This document shows, piece after piece, positions 1 through 23,800 of a stretch of 64,000 bases of DNA. Within the stretch, counting starts at the first letter, position 1. The number at the start of each line of letters is the position of its first letter. Source of the stretch: Dracaena cambodiana (Eukaryota; Streptophyta; Magnoliopsida; Asparagales; Asparagaceae); contig JAYEPQ010000018.1 in assembly GCA_036321105.1 (NCBI GenBank), positions 31,666,742 to 31,730,741 on the forward strand. Reading direction: 5' to 3'. Position numbers and translations under genes: made by a program. The notes under the pieces are model-generated. The model made no database searches and had not been told where the DNA came from. It saw nothing but the letters and a program-made list of their open reading frames with translations.

Positions 1-1078
1 TTGGTTCGTTGAATTCGTTAAGCTGGTTGTCAATGCTAAAGGAAAATATGATTTGTCTAGTATTGCAGATATCCTTGCATTTGTTTTCACTTGTCCTTGT
101 TTGATGTTATATTTGAGGTTCAAGATATTGCTTACTCAGGGTATATGTGAAGTTCTCGTTATTTAGAGTACTAAAGAGAGTCAGATTTTCTTTTCTTCGT
201 CTTCTTTTCCATATAATCAAGCAATGCACAGTGTAGCATTTTTTTTTTTTTTTTTTTAAGAAAAAGATGGGGGAGATCGAAAGAAATCCCTGGCCATAAC
301 TCCATTAAAGCATAAGGTAAGTTGTACCCTTCAACCGTCAAAAATAGGGTTTGACATAGTTTATAATTAACCAGATTCCTCCCTCAGAAAACTAGCTAAA
401 ATTTAGAATGCTTATTTGTTGTGAGAGACGTCACCCTTTCTCAATCCTATCATTCACTGCCTTCTAAGTGGAACTAGAAGGCTTGGCCTTGTAAGTTGCT
501 TTGGTGTCAGAGTGTCATTTTGCTTGATACAAGGTAAACGATTGTGGATTTGAACCCGAAATTTTGTCCAAGTACGAATTTACATATTGGATTTTGTTTG
601 GGAAATAGCATTGTGTTTACTTCATAGGGATGAGAAGGAGGGAACTTAATGAACAATTTGGGATCAACAAAGGAACTGAATATAATTGGATCCATGCAAG
701 TAGGGGGTGGGGGCGTGGGCCATTGTTATTCGATCAGGTTCAGTCTAGGACTTCTTTCTATGAACAGGGCATTGAATAAGATCCCATTTAGTCTTATTGT
801 CTGTTATGTGATAACCATAATTACTATGTTGTTCCGTGGTGTGCTGTTTCTTTGGAGAACTGCCCAAAGGGGAACAAGTTGCAAGTGTTATCACTAGCAG
901 TTTCTTAGCAGCTTATGGAACTTGATGATATCTTCCGTTTCAAATGTTATCACTTGTTACAGACTCTCAAATGTTTTTGGCTTTACGCTGTTACCTGAGT
1001 TTGTTTTTTTTAGCAGTTTATTGAATTGTAGACATCCATCTCAGGGACATCACTGGTTTGGAGCACGACCCTGCTAGC
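1..1078. other. SQD1 upstream region, no gene recognised
   Basis: This is A+T-rich sequence 5' of SQD1 with a poly-T run at about 241-258. I see no convincing coding exon. The short open frames at 507-695 and 649-897 have no recognisable domain. A 5'UTR exon and promoter of SQD1 could lie here: a good splice acceptor (ttgcag, ending 1386) sits 54 bases before the start codon and suggests a leader intron whose first exon I cannot place. Confidence 0.5.
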
Positions 1079-1235
1079 TAGGGATGGTAATGGACCCCTC
1101 AACGGGCCAAATTTTGGCTATATATATAAAATTTTGAATTAGAAAAATAAAATTTTTATTTTTAATTCAAAATTTTGTGTAGAACGGGCCGAGAATTGAC
1201 CCATGGACACGTCCATTTCCATCCCTACTGCTAGC
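1071..1235. mobile_element. 149-bp hAT-type MITE with 8-bp target duplication
   Basis: The element spans 1079-1227. It starts TAGGGATGGTAATGGAC and ends GTCCATTTCCATCCCTA, so the ends form an inverted repeat, and the interior folds back around an AATTTT/AAAATT core. The 8 bases CTGCTAGC occur directly before (1071-1078) and after it (1228-1235), a perfect target-site duplication. An 8-bp duplication with TAGGGATG-like ends is the pattern of the hAT (Ac/Ds) superfamily. There is no coding capacity, so it must be mobilised in trans. It lies about 210 bp upstream of the SQD1 start codon, probably in its 5' leader intron. Relatives are at 13100-13249 and, more decayed, near 3628-3777. Confidence 0.85.
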
Positions 1236-1440
1236 TTGTCCACATGTGCATGCTTACCTGCCTTGAAATATCATTTTCCTAGATTGCTATATTGCAACAA
1301 ACCTTGTATATTTGGCCAAACCATAATACTGAAATGAACAAATTTCTTTTTGTTTGGAAATTTAAAGGCTAAATTGTGTATTGCAGGTACCACTGTACCA
1401 GTAAGTAGAATATTTTCTGGACACCAGTTAGAAAGCATAC

Positions 1441-2834
1441 ATGGCACATTTGGTTGCAGCTAATTGTGCTCTAAATCCTTTTCCATCGACGAAAAGATAC
1501 TTTAAACCACGCAATCAATGTTCTCCCATCTGTCATGCCTCTGTTCCATTTAAAGCATATAAATCTCCATTTATCAGCCTCTGGTCATGTAAGGGGAAAC
1601 CTCAAAGACGATATATCATTTCTGCTACTGCAGCTCCTATAACCCGTGAAGTTGAAAGCAAAATCCATTCTGGTTCTCAGAGTCCTACAGAACCTGCCTC
1701 CAAACAGAACAAGGTCATGATCATCGGTGGTGATGGATATTGTGGGTGGGCCACTGCCCTCCACCTTTCCAAGAAAAACTATGAGGTTGCTATAGTTGAC
1801 AACCTAGTACGCCGTCTCTTTGATCACCAGCTTGGTCTTGATTCCCTCACTCCTGTTACTTCCATCCAAAACAGAATCCGCCGCTGGAAATCTCTCACAG
1901 GCAAAACAATTCAGCTCTATATTGGTGACATTTGTGACTTTGAATTCTTATCTGAAGCCTTCAAATCTTTCGAGCCAGATTCTGTTGTCCACTTTGGCGA
2001 GCAAAGATCTGCACCCTACTCCATGATAGACAGGTCCAGAGCTGTGTTCACACAGCACAACAATGTAATCGGAACCCTTAATGTTCTCTTTGCCATCAAG
2101 GAGTTTAGAGAAGAGTGCCACCTGGTAAAGCTGGGGACCATGGGGGAGTATGGTACCCCCAATATTGATATTGAGGAAGGCTACATAACGATCACCCACA
2201 ATGGCAGAACTGATACATTGCCTTACCCGAAGCAAGCCAGCTCTTTCTACCACCTCAGCAAGGTGCACGACTCTCATAATATTGCATTTACTTGCAAAGC
2301 TTGGGGCATAAGGGCTACTGATCTAAACCAAGGTGTAGTTTACGGAGTCAGGACAGACGAAACTGAGATGCACGACGAGCTGTGCAACAGATTTGATTAT
2401 GATTCTGTGTTTGGAACCGCTCTTAATAGGTTCTGTGTCCAAGCTGCTGTGGGGCACCCACTTACAGTATATGGAAAGGGTGGTCAGGTACGATAATTTC
2501 TTACGTTCGCTCTTTTATTTCCCGATAACCTCTTGCTGTTGTACACATACTATGCGAAGTGCCTCTCAACCATTAGTGCATAATGTCTTGCTTTCTCCCA
2601 GTATCTAAAGAAAGATCAAGTACACTGATGTCAGATGCATGAAATGTTACGTTAGGTATAGTTATTTGTTTATATTATTTAGTAAGATAAAATATTTTGC
2701 CTAGTCTTGAGAACTCAGCCTACTTATTTTAAAAGGTTAATTACGGAAACTATTCATGTACTACTAAGGATGTATCACAAAATTTGTTGTTTTTGTTGCA
2801 CTTATACTCCCTATAGGAGGTCTTTCTGCACACA

Positions 2835-2886
<52 letters not shown>

Positions 2887-4427
2887 GTGGAGTATCTGAC
2901 ACAGAATGGAAGGAAATTAGGGTTTGAGGTGGATAATTGTGTTTGAAATTAGGGATTTAGGAGATATATTGGGATTTGAATCTCACATCCAGGCGAAGTA
3001 CATGCCCATTCTCTCACGAGAGAAAGATTTGAGAAGAACAAAACATATCCTCTCAATTTTTTCAATATCAATCTCTGATTCGTATTAGAGTTTTATAAGA
3101 AATATATACAGTAAATCCTTAAGCAAAAAGATAAAAACAAATCTTTTAAAATCCTAACTAAATCCCTAATCCAATCTTAATATTATCTTTATTCTAAATA
3201 AACTTAATCTTAATTTGTCTCTATCAGTATTAGTTATACATCCGCAATAGATAGCTGTTGCAATTAACCCTTGTTTAAATGAAAAGAACTCATTAATGTC
3301 CTCTATTCAAAGTGCAAGCTACAATCTGGATTCAGGTTTTTCTAATATGGGCAACTCAACATGAATTAGCCCAAAGCATAACAAAACAAAACAAAACAAA
3401 AAAGTAAAAGGAAACGAGGTTGAAGTAATATCTATATTATTGTTTATATAAATAAAATAGATAGAAACCAGTGCAGGCTGTTTCTTTCACGCCATACCGT
3501 GGTAAATAAGTGATATCAATCACATTTCAAGTCATGTATGATGAAATACTTGGCATCCTGCATTTTGGGTCCAAATTACAGGTAATTTTTTTTATTCTAG
3601 ATCCTTTTTATATGGATTTATTGGCGATAGAGATGAAAATAGGCGAGTCCGAAGGCCAATTTTTGACCATTCTATTCAAAAATTTGAATTAAAAATGAAA
3701 ATTTTCATTTTTTTAATTCAAAATTTTGAATAGTACGGACCAAAAAATTGGCTCTTGTGCTTGTCCATTCTCGTCAGTAGTTGGAGATGAGGGAACAGGT
3801 TCAAACCTATGTGCTTCAAACTGCCTCGTTTTATGCTAATATATTGAGGAAACATCAAACCTTGGATTATACGTCTCGCTAATCCTAAATCTTATTCGAG
3901 GAAATGGTCAGGATAGGATGACTTAGAATGTATGATTTGTATTCAGAATTTCTGTTATTTACAGTCCAGATATGACCATCCCTCAGCAATTTTTTTGTTT
4001 CAATTCTCTCTTTAAACTCATGCAGACTCGAGGATACCTAGATATCAGAGACACGGTCCAGTGTGTAGAACTTGCAATCGCCAACCCTGCCAACCCTGGC
4101 GAGTTCCGAGTGTTCAACCAGTTCACAGAACAGTTCTCCGTCAACGACCTCGCTGCCTTGGTCACTAGGGCTGGCAAGAAGCTCGGGCTGGATGTTCAAA
4201 CCATATCAGTTCCAAACCCTCGCGTAGAAGCTGAGGAGCACTATTACAATGCTAAACACACGAAGCTCATTGAACTGGGTCTGCAGCCGCACCTTCTATC
4301 TGATTCCCTTCTGGATTCTCTCCTCAACTTTGCTGTCAGGTATAAGGATCGGGTTGACACTGCACATATCATGCCTAGCGTTTCTTGGAAGAAGATTGGA
4401 GCCAAGCCTCGGACTGTTGCTGTCTAA
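1441..4427 (+). CDS. SQD1: UDP-sulfoquinovose synthase, chloroplastic (2 coding exons)
   Basis: The coding exons are 1441-2487 (349 codons, phase 0) and 4026-4427 (133 codons plus TAA), giving 482 aa, close to the usual plant length. The intron at 2488-4025 has GT (CAG|gtacga) and AG (tgcag) ends. The enzyme makes UDP-sulfoquinovose from UDP-glucose and sulfite in the plastid stroma, for the thylakoid sulfolipid SQDG. Residues 1-85 are rich in Ser, Lys and Arg and poor in acid, as in a transit peptide. The Rossmann NAD-binding motif GGDGYCG is at 96-102. The conserved block VVHFGEQRSAPYSMID starts at 182. The short-chain dehydrogenase catalytic set is present as Thr in LGTMGEYG (about 233) and YHLSK (Tyr270, Lys274). 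The second exon begins TRGYLDIRD and ends KPRTVAV. The ATG is the first in frame and gives the transit peptide. The intron holds a 46-base A tract and a decayed MITE. The identity is secure. Confidence 0.97.
2836..2881. repeat. Poly-A homopolymer, about 46 nt
   Basis: An unbroken run of A follows CACAC in the SQD1 intron. It could be the tail of an old retroposon insertion, though I see no clear LINE or SINE body before it, or a slippage-expanded tract. The exact length is uncertain in any assembly. Confidence 0.9.
3628..3777. mobile_element. Decayed copy of the 149-bp hAT MITE
   Basis: The segment shares the layout of the elements at 1079 and 13100: a GAGATGA-like start, a GGCCAATTTTTGACC block, a central palindrome rich in AATTTT/AAAATT, then GGACCAAAAAATTGG and a GTCCATTCTC-like end. 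The ends have diverged and I see no clean target duplication, so its borders are approximate. Confidence 0.55.
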
Positions 4428-5020
4428 GCATCTCTACCGGGCGCAATATTGTCAAAGTTATTATTGCTGCGGACTTGGTGATTAGAATAATAATAATGAG
4501 ATATATAATGTCAATTTAGAAAGTTGGCATTAGTTGAGTTGTATAATTATGGTTTGATTGCTATATTAGGATAATGAGTATGAATCTGAGCAACCTAGTT
4601 CAGAGAATGTAGAATCATGAACTAAACTTTCTGACCAGAAAGAGTTCAGCATTTTCATGGTATTTTCTTTTGGTACGCGATGTTAAATGGATCTTTCTCC
4701 TCCAATGTATTATTTTTAATGTTTATTGTAACGAAAATTTCTAAATTATGTGTTCACATATTGTGGGATGAAAATTTGTGCATTTTGAGAAATTTTAGTT
4801 GGTGCATTGTCTATTAAATGTGAATTTTTGAATGAGATCAAGAGGTCTATAATCATATATTATGTGCTTATGTTTTGCATCAGTAAAATTTTGAAGCTCA
4901 ATTTGCTGTGCAAGAGGAGTTTCCATCTATGAATATAGATTGCAGTTTCACATTGAAAAGCTTTGTAAATGGCAATGTGGGCAGCACTGATATATTCATA
5001 TTATCAAATAAAATTTAAAC

Positions 5021-5142
5021 AAAATGTCTGTTGGAATGTAATTTACACGACAATTTCAAGGATCAAGCTTATGCTATGAGCAAAATGTCTGTTGGAATGC
5101 AATTTACATGACAATTTCAAGGATCAAGCTTATGCTATGAGC
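5021..5142. repeat. 61-bp tandem duplication (2 copies)
   Basis: Two adjacent copies begin AAAATGTCTGTTGGAATG, at 5021 and 5082, and end CTTATGCTATGAGC. They differ at only a couple of positions (GTAATTTACACG against GCAATTTACATG), so the duplication is recent. It does not keep an open frame of interest. Confidence 0.9.
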
Positions 5143-5973
5143 AAGTCACGGGATAGGCCCTTTTTTGTTGGTGGTGTCAGGGAAGAGGTTAAAAGATTAT
5201 AAATATTTACTTGGTATTGAAATCTAAATCGAAAGTGTAATCTAGTGCATCCATCGAAATAGATTCAGGAAATCAATCCATCCCTTGTATTATTCTGAAG
5301 TTTCTTTATCCAGTTCTTTATCCAATACTCCCTTATGTAAGATGTTGGAGGCAAGCCAAAATAAAAAGTTTTATCGTTAAACAAATCGATTAGCAAAAAT
5401 ATAAATAACTTTAGGTGGGATTCAAACATTAGTTTGTTCTTTCTGTACCAATGGAATGACGAAAATATAGAGAAGTGGAAGAGAGAGTTTGATAGTTTGG
5501 TGAAAACTTTCCCATACATCAAGTTCTTGATAATAGATTAATAAACCAACCTTATTTAAAATGCCCTTTAATTTGTTAAATGTGCAAGATTCATTTTAGT
5601 CTAGAATTGTTCTATTCTTATAACAAGCTTTTATAATCATGTAAAGTAACTTTAACTAGTTCTCACTAACACTAAGCATCTTCCAAAAGTAATTGTAGGA
5701 AGTTTTTTTATAGTCAAGTAAAAATAAATCCCCATTCCTAAATTAAGTTTGATCATCTATTATAATCGAGTTATAATGTTACTCGAGTTAAAGCGTATAA
5801 TTTTTGATCGGAGTCCATATTCCTAATCAGGAATCACAGCCTACTATCATTAATTTTCTTGCATATGATTCGAACTCTAGCATGATAAATCCTTATTTTT
5901 ATGAAATTTTTAAAGAGTCGTCTCATTAAATTGAAAGAAAAATAAAGGGTTAATAAATTGAAAGAAAAATAAA

Positions 5974-6261
5974 GGATTAATTACATACAGACTCCCTGTA
6001 GTATGAGAAGTGTATAACTTATCATTCCTAAAGTTTAAAACTCTTAAGAGTTTAAAACTCTCACTTAGATCCCGTGAACTGCAAAAAAAAAATGAGAGAT
6101 TCACTTAGCCCCTCTGAACTGCAGAAAAAAAATGAGGGAAAATCTCAGACGAAGACGAAGATATTTTTTTCGCAGTCCAGACAGTCTAAATGAGAGTTTA
6201 AAACTTTAAGGATTATAAGTTATATATCTCCATATTACAGAGGGTCTGAGTGTAATTAACC
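5974..6261. mobile_element. MITE with GGATTAATTACA / TGTAATTAACC ends
   Basis: The left arm (GGATTAATTACATACAGAC, then CCCTGTAGTATGAG and AAAGTTTAAAACTC) is the inverted complement of the right arm (GAGTTTAAAACTTTAAGG, then CATATTACAGAGGG and CTGAGTGTAATTAACC). The element is about 288 bp and non-coding. It shares its ends and subterminal sequence with the larger element at 15578-17022, making it a short relative without captured sequence. I could not settle the target duplication. Confidence 0.7.
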
Positions 6262-6865
6262 CAAAAATAAAATCAAGAATAGGATTTGAAAGTAAAGAAA
6301 TAAGAGATCCAAGTGAAATTGACAAGGAAAAGAATTTGCAGTGTACTGAGATTTGAAATAAAAATTTAGCTCTTGCAAAATCTAATTCAGCAATTCATTT
6401 CAGTAATCATGAGTAGAACCTGCAGCAAGAAGCATCAAAGATTTGAAAACGAAGGCATTATTGTGCTACAAGCTCTTCCAGCCAAGCCTCAACAAGTTCG
6501 TAAAATACTTGAAGACAGTCTTGCACAATATTTACCGATTTCTGTTCTGCATAAGGTGAACTTTACCAAGCCTATGTGACAAATTGAGGTCCCAAAAAAT
6601 AGAACAAAATGAAAAGGAGGAAATCCTGTAACTACGCATTCTCATAACTTCATGTTCCATGTATTTAAAGCTTGTGAGAAGAATACACTATATCTATTAT
6701 CACAGAGAGAAAATTCTCGTCTCCTTCTACCTTTCGTTCTCAAAGTCATCAACCAACAGGAAACAAGCATGAGAACCAAGAGATTTAAGTGCCAATTTAG
6801 ATTTATCTCTCCCACCTATGGCAAGAGAAAATTTCCCGTAGAAGATTAGAGAGCTCACTGCATCC

Positions 6866-18945
<12,080 letters not shown>

Positions 18946-19147
18946 CTTCTTCTTCCACCGAGACCGCAACCACCCAGCAATTCTCTAGTCTTCGGTTGTA
19001 CTTCACTCCATTAACAAGATCGAGAGGAATTGTTCATTTGAATTGTTAGGGTTAGGGTTTGGAGAGATCGAGAGATGGAGCCGAGATCTGAAGGAAGGGA
19101 AAGGTGACGAGCGAGAAAGGGGGATTGTGAAAGAGGAGGGAAGGAGG
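18946..19147 (-). promoter_or_regulatory. 5' leader/promoter of the NicO/UreH-like gene with telo-box
   Basis: This region is immediately upstream of the start codon. On the - strand it contains AAACCCTAACCCTAA (+ strand complement at 19046-19060), a telo-box-like repeat common near transcription starts of plant housekeeping genes, and pyrimidine-rich tracts typical of a leader. The transcription start cannot be fixed. A MITE begins at 19148, so the promoter is either short or includes the element. Confidence 0.5.
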
Positions 19148-19785
19148 GGGAATTCTATTTAGCACACCAGATTACTCAGTGAGCCGCCCGTTTCAGAATT
19201 AGTTTCGTAATCGGAATCAATCTCACAGGCAAGCTTATATTTTTTTGGGTGTTTACAGATTTATCCCTTAAATCTTTATCAATTGTAATTTAGTTTCTAA
19301 ATCTTCATATTTAGAATTTAGCACCTCAAATCTTCTAAGTTATTACAATTTAGTCCCCTCCCTAACTTCGGTTAGTCCAGTTTATTTTTTAACCTGATTT
19401 TTCCATTTTATCCCTCCTTAATTCTTTTTCCCTCTTCCTCATCTCTTCTCATTTCGACTTCTTCATCTCTTTTCGTTCCCTCTTCCTTCTCTTTTCTACT
19501 TTTCTTCATTGGGTTCATTGGCATCTCCCTTCTTCTTCTCTTTTATCTCTCTATTCTTTCCCCTTTTTCTTTATAAGGATACAAGTTATTTCATTATTTT
19601 AAAAAAAAGTAAAAAATTAAATTCTGCCATTTATTTAGACGGAAAAACTAACAGAGACTAAATTGTAGTAACTTAGAAAATTTGAGGACTAAATCATAAT
19701 TTATAAAGATTTAAGGAACAAACCCAGTAAGAAGTTGGCATAGCAAGCAAAGTGGTGTGCTCAAATAGAATTTTTCGGAAGGATG
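19139..19785. mobile_element. 629-bp Mutator-like MITE in the promoter region of the NicO/UreH-like gene
   Basis: The element is 19148-19776. It begins GGGAATTCTATTTAGCACAC and ends GTGTGCTCAAATAGAATTTTTC, an inverted repeat. The flanking 9-mers GGAAGGAGG (19139-19147) and GGAAGGATG (19777-19785) match at 8 of 9 positions, the duplication length of Mutator-like elements. Inside is a second fold-back (TTTATCCCTTAAATCTTTA near 19259 against TAAAGATTTAAGGAACAAA near 19697) that resembles the fold-back at 50107-50608, so a smaller MITE may be nested. It is non-coding. Confidence 0.75.
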
Positions 19786-21583
19786 GATGAGGTTAAAATC
19801 TTTTCCCAACTCCTTTCATTATTTACATTAAATCTATTATTTTAACTATCTAGGATAAAATTGCATATTAGATTACTCAATGAATCCTATTTATTGAAGA
19901 ATGTCTGAATCAGGAGAGGAGTGCTTATAGAATTTACTATGCGATCATATAATGTACAGACATTTGATTATGTATTCGTGTTTTTTTATTTACTATATAT
20001 TTCTATTTGGTTTTTCATTTAAATATGAATATAGATATTGTTCGAACTCACTTTTCAGGCAAAACATAATACAAGTTTGGAACAAATCTGAATATTAAGT
20101 GTTTGTATTGCGCTTAATATCCTCAAAGGAGAGAGGATGGAAAGGACCCAGCATATTTTCAAGCTCACAATCCACAAGAAATATCTAAACGAACACACCA
20201 ATGGTCTTGTGACCACACTTTTTTTTTTTCCCAAAGGAATTGGTTCTTAAAACAGTTAAAACAGTATTCAAACCGTTCAGGAATGGTTTTAACAGCATTC
20301 AGTTATTAATTCCCAAGCAACTTGTAATTAATTTTTCTTACTTTAAAAAGTGGGCTCACTAAAACCAGTAGTGTGCTCATTAGAAATTCCCAATCCACAT
20401 TATCTACTTCCACCAAAGATAGAAAGGTCTAGCCAAATGCAAAATTTGGAGAGTCAAATTGGCTAAATTCAATTAAAGCTCAAGCATTTGCTGCCTTATT
20501 GTTAAGTGCACAATCCACTTTTATCGACGACAACAGAAGAAGAAGAGTGATGATACCACTAGAGCCAAGGCTCATTGGCTTCTTCCGGTGACGAGAAATT
20601 AAGCTCCCACTGTGCGATCAAAACTGTCTGTAAACTCCGAACACTCACCAACAATACTTGATATCTCCATTACCTAATTATGACTGCATTCATCAAAACA
20701 CTTAACACAAGTAGCAAACATTCAAGATATTCGCATTCACAGTTTATTCAAAATTGCGATTGTTCATACTCATTAAAATCTCAAAATTCATAGTTCCTGG
20801 AAAATTTCGCTCAACAAAAAAGGAAAAGAAAAGGCCTGGGAACAGCAGCACGTTGTGCTGTACTAAGACAAAATTGAACATAGCTCCTCTGCGCTCTTCT
20901 ATGTGAAAATGCAAACTTTGCTGGCTGAGCCTTGGTCGAGGTGTTAGACTGATACTCCTGTAAGATTCAGAAACTTAGATGGTCATGAGACACATGAGAG
21001 GACTAGTGCATGAAAATACACCAAATAAATATGAAAGATTCATTCACATAACTGTTGTACAAAATTTCTAAACACCTTTTTTGATAGCTATGTCCCCCTA
21101 GGTTAGTTGTTCTTCTTAAAAAAGAAAAGGATGATTTTAGTATTTATTTTGGGTATAATAATGTCTCGGGGTTGGTTTAGTGCGCATGAATGCTAAATCA
21201 TCACACACACTTAAATTGAGGGAACTTGATACTTGATACGTAGAATGCTGCAAGAGATCTAGTCATAATTTACTATCTGAATTATTTGCTAGGAAGCACG
21301 CCTCATAGATAATGAGTGTCAGCTTGTAATAGCGGCAAATGACTTTGTGCACATAGTGGAGAGGGTAGGATATGCATGATTCCTATATGGTTATAGAATT
21401 GCAAATGACAAAATGAGTCAAACTGAAACAATCAGGTCTAAATACAGTCATCAGACGCTAACAAAACTGCAACAACCTTACAACAACGTAAACTGGTATA
21501 CTAAGAGGGCAATCTGCAAAATGGTAAAGGAACCTGCCCATTGTTAGGTGCGGTCATGAATTCAAGGCATGCCCTCAAACATA
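19786..21583. other. Intergenic, no gene recognised
   Basis: A+T-rich sequence. At 20339-20389 there is a lone copy of a MITE-like end (complement reads GGGAATTTCTAATGAGCACA), related to the family at 19148, 39070 and 52742. I cannot identify its partner end. No exon is recognisable. Confidence 0.5.
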
Positions 21584-22036
21584 TATACTATTGGGTTTGT
21601 GTCTCGCATCCGTTGAGTATCCAGATGCGATCAAGAATCACAAGGAGTCTCAGTTGGACTTGGGTTAGAAGACCAAAGTTCTAATTGGATTGGAACACCA
21701 ATTAGACGGTAATAGTGCTATTCTAATGGGATTAGGATAGGAACACTATATATATCTCTTGTATGTGATACGAGAGAGTAGAGTAATTGGAGAGCAATTG
21801 GAGAGCAATTGGCTGAGAGATATGCTTCTGTTATTATGAGAGATGTGAGAGGTAGAGAGATACTTGGATCTCTTCTTGTAACCTATTTTTCTCATAGTGG
21901 ATATTTCTCTCGTTGCTCCCGTGGATGTAGGTCGAACTTGGTCGGCTGAACCACGTTAAATATTGTGTTCTTCTTGTGTTGTTTTGTTTTCTTCGTCTCT
22001 ACAATCTCGATGGGGGATTTGATTCCTAACATATAC
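21584..22036 (+). mobile_element. Solo LTR of a copia-type retrotransposon with 5-bp target duplication
   Basis: The LTR is 21589-22031 (443 bp). It is flanked on both sides by TATAC (21584-21588 and 22032-22036), a 5-bp duplication as left by retroviral-type integration. It ends CTCGATGGGGGATTTGATTC then CTAACA. Its start, TATTGGGTTTGTGTCTCG, has TA where the canonical LTR has TG, a single change. A TATA box (ACTATATATATCTC, about 21748) is followed by the leader-like ACGAGAGAGTAGAG and, later, polyadenylation-type T-rich sequence. No internal retrotransposon sequence adjoins it, so it arose by LTR-LTR recombination. Confidence 0.85.
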
Positions 22037-22930
22037 GGCAAAAGAAACTTCTCACCTACTTAGGGAGAAGGTGAAGCACTGCACTTCATTCAGTCAAGGA
22101 GTGAGAGAAGAGAGAAAATGTGAGTCAACCATACAAAATATGAGAAAGATAACCGTAACTCTAGGCACATTTAAGGAGTCTTAACATGAAGGAAGTCATA
22201 TGCAATCAAGGAGCTGAAAAGCACAAGATTTGGATAATGTCCTACTCTCTACTACAACAATTTGGGAGGTGTATTGAGCACAATTTCAGGGCTCTATTTG
22301 ACGACTTTTATGATTGAGGAGAAGAGCTCCCTTGTCTTAATAATAATCATGGGCATATTGCTCATATTGCTAAGAAGGAAGGAGAATCTACAGACTAGAG
22401 TCACCGAAGTCTGACTGATTAGCCTTCTCGACGGCACACCAAAGTTCCCTCCGACCCTCCTTGTCACAAGATTCATAATCTAGTGGACAAGCCAATCATC
22501 TTCACCAAGGACCAATACATTCTTGATATATCGCAAGCATGTGTACAACCATAACTTCCATCAAGTAATTTTGTTGCACTTCGAGTATGCTTGAATCTGT
22601 TAGTTATGACTTTTTTCGTCTATTTTCTATCTTCAACATGCTTAATGGACTGGCTGCGTCATGTTTATTTCAGCTATATATTCGTTGCTCATTGATGGTA
22701 ACCTGGGCCTCACATTCAGGAGTGGACCTACATATAGGTGGGAGATGCCCGTGCTCGATTTTACAAAAATTTCGAAGTCTATATATATAACCATGAGGCC
22801 TTATATAATATTTCCTTCGAGTCGAGAGTATATTCTAATAGAAAACGTACACCAGGGGTTTGGCTCAAGTGTTAAGTTTTGAAAATAAATTAGAAGTCCT
22901 AGGTTCAGGCCATGCCCTTCTATCCCCCCT
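22037..22930. other. Intergenic, no gene recognised
   Basis: No recognisable coding exon or repeat ends. The short open frames at 22294-22476 (minus) and 22587-22882 (plus) have no domain or splice support. Confidence 0.5.
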
Positions 22931-23390
22931 CAACATTAACAATAACAACAAAACCTTTTTCCTACAATTTGGGGTCGGCTACATGGATCTTTTTCTTCCA
23001 TTCCATTAAGATCAGGTCCATCTTCATGATTAAGTCAACTACTTCCATGTCCTTTTTAATTTCTATCATTCATGTCCATTAAGGCATATCTCTAGTTCTT
23101 CAAACTCCATTAACTACGATTGCATCATCTCCTAACTATTGCACTAATAGGCCCTCGTTGCATGTGCTCAAAAAATCTAATATTCTCTTCCAGTATATGC
23201 TTAGTAGGATCAACTTCTAATTTATTACCCATTACACCCACATGGAAAAACATAGAGTCTACCTTTGCCACATTTGTTGATGACGTCTACGGCAAGGTGA
23301 CTCCACGTCTCCTACCTCTTCATTCTTGCTACCGGAGTGCTCACAAAAAGTTTACACCAAGCCAGTCAAAATAGTCAAAACCAGGTTGTT
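22931..23390 (-). mobile_element. RTE-type LINE 3' fragment (second family)
   Basis: On the + strand it begins AACAATAACAACAAAACC and CTACAATTTGGGGTCGGCTA, CATGGATCTTTTTCTTCCA. This is the complement of a second common plant RTE 3'-end type with a TTG-rich tail. The fragment is 5'-truncated and no reverse transcriptase motif is left. It differs from the AAGTACTTGGGGTAGGCTAC type at 15605, 27150, 46886 and 56016. Confidence 0.65.
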
Positions 23391-23399
23391 CTAAGAGTG

Positions 23400-23800
23400 G
23401 GAAATCCCCCTTGGTATAGTAAGCTTATGTACTACATAATTGCGTTATACCATGGTACTCATATTCTAGCATCATAGATAATAATTGTTGATAAATCTTA
23501 TACTACTATTATGTGGTTTTGGAATCATTTCCGAATTGAAGATTTAACTCTGTAAATATTTTTGGCTACTACCTCTCTCATGATAAGGACCTAAATGCCT
23601 GCTAACATCATCAACTGCCAACTTGGAGCTTTCCCAATTTCTTAGAGTGGATTGCCAATTAAACCTAGAACCCACACCAACTACTGGATCATAATGAAAA
23701 TTGTCTCGTTTCTTGAAAAAAGACTTTATCTCTTGGAGGTAGACGTGCGCTTGCGAAATTTGTCCACATGCTCATGCCACTCTACTATATCTATTACCAA
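23400..23800. other. Intergenic, nothing recognised
   Basis: A+T-rich sequence without exon, repeat ends or RNA gene that I can support. Confidence 0.5.

Larger units (their letters stand above)
2488..4025 (+). other. SQD1 intron with poly-A tract and decayed MITE
   Basis: This 1,538-bp GT-AG intron separates the two coding exons. It carries an uninterrupted run of about 46 A residues (2836-2881) and a 150-bp fold-back segment around 3628-3777 that is a diverged relative of the MITE at 1079. The short open frames inside are not coding exons. The flanking exons join in phase to give the conserved sequence KGGQ-TRGYLDIRD. Confidence 0.85.
4428..6865. other. Convergent intergenic region between SQD1 and the NicO/UreH-like gene
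   Basis: The 3' flanks of two convergent genes meet here. AATAAT-type poly-A signal candidates for SQD1 lie at about 4485-4580. The 3'UTR of the - strand gene should run left from 6866. A 61-bp tandem duplication (5021-5142) and a small MITE (5974-6261) lie between. The short + strand frames at 6373-6579 and 6652-6849 show no domain I recognise. Confidence 0.6.

Noticed and set aside
6373..6849. Two + strand open frames (68 and 65 codons) downstream of the NicO/UreH-like gene
   Set aside because: They fall in the expected 3'UTR of the opposite-strand gene and show no known domain.
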